Assembly (NCBI GenBank): GCA_015680685.1
Contig: MNCI01016353.1
Coordinates: 759,790 to 781,418, forward strand
Source of the DNA: Gnetum montanum
Lineage: Eukaryota; Streptophyta; Gnetopsida; Gnetales; Gnetaceae
Direction of reading: 5' to 3'
Length of the DNA stretch: 21,629 nt
The notes beneath the pieces are model-generated. The model was not told the DNA's origin. It saw only the letters and a list, made by a program, of their open reading frames with translations, and ran no database searches. The position numbers and the translations under genes were made by a program. Positions 18,696 through 21,629 of this stretch are shown piece after piece (within the stretch, counting starts at the first letter, position 1; every line of letters starts with the position of its first letter).

Positions 18696-19519
18696 TTCCT
18701 AAAATTAGATGGGATCCTAATTGCCTCGTTGAGATTGGCACCTTGCCCAGCTTACCATCAAATGTAGAAAATGTTCCATAAAACTTGTATGAAAGTACCA
18801 CTAAATGTGAATTTTCATGCACTAAAACTTCATGGGAAACCCAACATTCCAACAAGTTCCCATGGGAATGATTTGTGGTGTTGGAGAGGGAAAACAAGAA
18901 GCTAGTTAAGGCCAATAGAGATCTCAAAGATCGCAAGGAATTTGTGGAGGCCTAGGTGGCCAATAGAATTTCCTTGTGAACTAAATAAATTGAATGGACA
19001 TAGTATTGGAATGCCATTCATGGAAAAGTTTCCCTTGTTAGAGAGGTTGCTGAGTAGAAGCTCTAGATGGACTTACTAGTGCATAAGGCTAGGGAGTAAT
19101 AGGATTACTATGCATGGGTCCTTAAGTGGGGTCATGCACAAAAATACCATAAAAAGAAGTACAAGGCTAAACGTGAAGCCTATCTTAAGTGGTTGAAGGA
19201 TGAGTCCATCGAACGATGCAAGTTAGAGTTGTTCATTAAGGGTATTCAAGTAGAGAGTGCCTTTAAGTTATTTAAAAGCTCTCTAATAGTGGTTGATTTC
19301 ACATCTCACTAGATCACTATTGCTTCTGAGGAGATGACTATCACTACACTTTCATGGAAGCCACCTTCATGGACCAAGATTGATGAGAGAAACACCCTAA
19401 TGAGTGTTAATCTTGGGGATGTGGGCTAGGTCCTTATGACTAAGGATCAAATCCTCCATTGTTTGGATGTTGATCTTTGAAGCCTCCCTTGAGAAGATGT
19501 TGCTGTAGAGCCCTCCTAG
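18696..19519 (+). pseudogene. Exon F of the decayed gene, coiled-coil-like
   Basis: Its acceptor is tttttag at 18689-18695 and its donor is CCTAG|GTTTGC at 19519/19520. 274 codons stay in one frame with 15 stops (eight TAG, three TAA, four TGA). No CAG codon remains, while CAA and TGG codons do. The N-terminal part has PKIRWDPNCLVEIGTLPSLP. The middle is rich in Lys, Glu and Arg with heptad-like spacing (KKKYKAKREAYLKWLKDES). The C-terminal part has SWKPPSWTKIDERNTLMSVN. Confidence 0.7.
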
Positions 19520-19619
19520 GTTTGCTTATTTTATTTTTTTAGCATGTTTTTTAAACTTAGTTTATAGTTTTTTTAATATTATGTTGATTACTAATTACAC
19601 TTATGTTATTGTGGTACAG

Positions 19620-19691
19620 GTACTAGGTGACACCAATGACCTAAGTGGTGAAGATGGAAGTGCTCCTCAACTCCCTCCAGTAGCTCTTTAG
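19620..19691 (+). pseudogene. Last exon G of the decayed gene
   Basis: Its acceptor is gtacag at 19614-19619. Twenty-three codons (VLGDTNDLSGEDGSAPQLPP, then VAL) are open, followed by TAG 19689-19691, probably the original stop. Phase 0 fits the donor of the preceding exon. Confidence 0.6.
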
Positions 19692-19998
19692 TACTATCAT
19701 TTAGTTATTGTCTTTGGTTATCTCTACTTGTTATGATGTTGATCATGTTATTATGACATTGTGGCTAGTGTTAGCCTTTATTTACTAAGAGATGGTTTAT
19801 TATTTCATGTGTTATAGAAAATTTTATCACATCATGTAACAAACATTTAGATTGTTACTATTTTTTAAAAAATTTTAATTTCATTTCTATGTTTCGATAC
19901 TTAATTTTTTATTCATGTTATAACGCTTTATTGGTTAAATATGTAAAATGGCCATAACGTAAACTAATTTGTAAATGGTGATAAGAGGTTTGAAAGTT
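19692..19998. other. AT-rich stretch downstream of the decayed gene
   Basis: No coding frame is seen. It may hold the old 3' untranslated region. No clear poly(A) signal is assigned. Confidence 0.4.
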
Positions 19999-20256
19999 TT
20001 AGGCCATGGTGGGCCATGTGATTTGCCAATTTTAGATCATGGCAGGTCCCACATTTTTCCAATTTTAGGCCATGGTGGATCCTACATTTTGTCAGTTTTA
20101 GGCCATGGAAGGTCCCATGTTTTGCTAGGTTTAGACCATGGTGGGTCCTATGTTTTGCTACTTTTAGGCCATGGTAGGTCCCATGTTTTGTCAGTTTTAG
20201 GCCATGGTAGGCCCTACATCTTGCTAGTTTTAGGCCATGGCGGGTCCCACGTTCTA
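19999..20256 (+). repeat. 33-bp minisatellite, about 7.8 copies
   Basis: Units begin with tta-ggc-cat-gg at 19999, 20032, 20065, 20098, 20131, 20164, 20197 and 20230, all exactly 33 bp apart with no indel. Copies differ by substitutions (g[ga]c-cat-gg, tcc-cat/tac-gtt/att). The plus frame stays open across all units and would encode an 11-residue repeat of the type LGHGRSHVLSV. Whether it was ever translated is unknown. Confidence 0.9.
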
Positions 20257-20541
20257 CAAAGGAAATTTTTATTGTTTTTATGTTTTAAAATTTTTATGAT
20301 TTTTTAGGTTTTGAATTTTTTATGGTATTTTTCATATTTCATGTTTGAAATAAAAGCATAAAAGGTAAATTGTAAATGAAAACAAATCTTATTCTATGCA
20401 TGAAGTAAAGTTAAATAATGTAAAATAAAGTTAAGAAAAATGATGCATGTAAATAATGTTTAAACTAGGATAAGAAGGCTCTAGGAAAAAAAGGCCACAT
20501 AGTTATAGGTTCAAGGATAAGTGAATTGGAGGGGGAATATG
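20257..20541. other. AT-rich spacer
   Basis: There is no recognised gene. A-rich repeats such as aaataatgtaaaataaagtt are present around 20410. Confidence 0.4.
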
Positions 20542-21113
20542 TCAATTGCACAAGTGTTTCCTAATCTTTGAAAGATTAGCAAAGGTATATGCTCTACTTT
20601 GCATAATCTTGTATTCTCCATTTCCTTCACTAACAAAGTTGAAGGGGAGCTCTTTCCATGGTGCATTCATGGATCTATCATTGTTAATTTTGGCCTTTCT
20701 TGCCCTATCGAGCTTATTAACTTTGTGGTTAACACTAGGAGCTTCTTCCTGAAACTCCACTTTGGATCCTTGTTCAATGTCAAGATTGTTGATCACTAAA
20801 GGAACTACACTATCTTCATGGATGATTATTTTACATCCCTCATAAGGTAGGTGAATTTCTTAGTGGATGGGTGAGAAAAAAACTCATAATTAAGCTAGCC
20901 AAGGCCTCCCTAGGATGAGATTGAATGCTAGTATCTCTTCCATTACCAAGAAGTTGGATGTTGTGAGGAATAGTTCCCTTGCCATAAAGTCTAAAGAAAT
21001 AGAGCCTTTTATAGCCACCTGAGATACATTAAAGGATTTAAGAGCAAAATTTGAAGTGTATTGCATGTGTTCTATTAGGCCTAAACATTCAAAAATCATA
21101 TAGGGTTGATGAG
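20542..21113 (-). pseudogene. Ty3/gypsy pol fragment: protease C-terminal part and linker
   Basis: The minus strand from 21113 leftwards reads a frame with FNVSQVAIKGS, LDFMARELF, then AFNLILGRPWLA just before a stop near 20890. ILGRPWL is the closing motif of plant Ty3/gypsy retropepsins. After a frameshift the text continues with a stop where the family has Gln, then EIHLPYEGCKI, and an open linker (GSKVEFQEEAPSVNHKVNKL) down to 20542. The catalytic D-T/S-G would lie just right of 21113, but an LTR starts there at 21114, so the insertion cut the gene. A Tat/Athila-like element is likely. The RT start at 2901-3466 is on the same strand and could be its other half. Confidence 0.8.
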
Positions 21114-21629
21114 TGATGAGTGGCGAGGTACCCCTACACTCAACCATACGAATACGCGCATGTACGCACGATCCGGTCGAACTCCGTAGACTAAATGCCT
21201 TAATGCCACAAGAAACACTTGGGGTTAATTGTTTGTTGTCTTCCCAGGCTTGCTTGTATGTGTCACGGTGTATGGTTAAGCAAGTCTGAGGTACATGATT
21301 TTTTTGGTATTTTTCGGTTTATCTCCTAAGCTATGAGGGAAAGGGTTGAGAAACTAACTAACTCTAACTAATGTCCTAAGTCTAAATTAACTAGCGTCAG
21401 CATCCGTTCCCACTTACCGGACACACCCTGAACTATGCAACTGTGGGTACCAAACACTAATTGTTACTAGGATCGCCACACGTAACGCAAGTGCTCGAAG
21501 TGGTCATACTGAGACACATATTTAGCCTAAGTGTGATAAGTAGCCGATTCCTTGGCCAGCCGTACACACCCGTGGGTGCTCGTAACCAAGTCGTACTTAT
21601 CACACGTTCTAGCCTAGCGATGAGTAGCC
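21114..21629 (-). repeat. Partial LTR of the same family, running off the right edge
   Basis: It starts TGATGAGTGGCGAGGTACCCC-like, as at 9339, and shares many further blocks (ctcaacca, cgatc.ggtc.aa.tcc, gtatggttaag.aag, ctgaac...caaac.ctaa). A TGATGAG just before it (21107-21113) is outside the alignment. No primer binding site precedes it, so it is not the 5' LTR of an element lying to its left; it is a 3' LTR of an element extending rightwards, or solo. It is CG-richer than the pair at 9339/14161, so it is probably younger or less decayed. Confidence 0.8.

Larger units (their letters stand above)
16035..19691 (+). pseudogene. Decayed multi-exon gene of unknown function
   Basis: Seven exons can be drawn with GT-AG introns: 16035-16450, 16554-16817, 17025-18014 (or 18000), 18148-18333, 18427-18564, 18696-19519 and 19620-19691. 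Reading phase is kept at five of six junctions; only 16817/17025 is out by the borders I chose. Introns are short and T-rich. The exons hold about 35 in-frame stops (roughly 21 TAG, 8 TGA, 6 TAA), yet none needs an internal frameshift. The first exon carries ITKFIEDDPETHAKGEVLND. The third has FIDCLDKGVNKFITLV and, later, AHLASRLHGK-like and FFVAYLRRFVEFLVV text. The sixth has a charged, coiled-coil-like run (VLERENKKLVKANRDLKDRK). The last ends at TAG 19689-19691. I know no family match. An intron-bearing transposon protein or a host gene are both possible. Confidence 0.7.

Noticed and set aside
18652-18936. Minus-strand 94-codon open frame
   Set aside because: It lies opposite exon F, whose plus frame fits the splice phases; the minus frame crosses an intron border and has no recognisable content.
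17025-19519. Stop codons read as sense (reassigned TAG = Gln, as in some algae and ciliates)
   Set aside because: TGA and TAA also occur in frame, the last exon ends in TAG, and neighbouring retroelement genes show ordinary decay, including a lost catalytic residue. Deamination explains it better.
1-21629. One giant element with the edge LTRs as its pair
   Set aside because: No primer binding site lies next to 21114 and no purine tract lies next to 165, and internal genes are not in the order of a single element.

Overview
The window looks like intergenic DNA from a large-genome land plant, most likely a seed plant and possibly a gymnosperm (inference). It is AT-rich and repeat-dense, and every protein-like stretch I recognise is broken. 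The recognisable families are plant Ty3/gypsy retrotransposons, a MULE-related SWIM zinc-finger protein and GT-AG introns. I see no intact gene, rRNA, tRNA or CRISPR array. One ambiguous base (n) lies at position 44.

Layout. 1-165 is the end of a minus-oriented LTR. 166-1258 is AT-rich without a call. 1259-1722 (-) is a decayed unknown coding stretch. 2137-2866 (-) is a SWIM zinc-finger pseudogene. 2901-3466 (-) is the start of a Ty3/gypsy reverse transcriptase. 3480-4500 is a degenerate tandem repeat. About 4630-5809 looks like an LTR or LTR-like unit on the plus strand, containing a cluster of small hairpins. 5920-8060 is a degenerate array with a period near 190 bp, each unit carrying a palindromic core. 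8695-8943 (+) is a broken coding stretch that may be a first exon.

9339-14975 is a 5.6-kb minus-oriented LTR retrotransposon. It has LTRs of 840 and 815 bp bounded by TGATGA/TCATCA, a 5-bp target duplication with one mismatch, a tRNA-Asp-like primer binding site, a gag-like stretch joined in frame to an integrase, and a broken antisense reading frame between integrase and the 3' LTR. 14976-16034 is T-rich, intron-like DNA.

16035-19691 (+) holds the most interesting object: a decayed multi-exon gene of unknown function. Seven exons can be drawn with GT-AG borders, and five of six junctions keep reading phase. About 35 in-frame stops have accumulated inside the exons with no frameshift needed within any exon; TAG is the commonest stop and CAG codons are nearly absent. 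19999-20256 is a 33-bp minisatellite. 20542-21113 (-) is a Ty3/gypsy protease and linker fragment, cut by another minus-oriented LTR of the same family that starts at 21114 and runs out of the window.

History (inference): an old gypsy pol region and an unknown intron-bearing gene were broken by several insertions of one LTR family, all in the same orientation. Decay was mostly by C-to-T type substitution, as expected of heavily methylated plant DNA.
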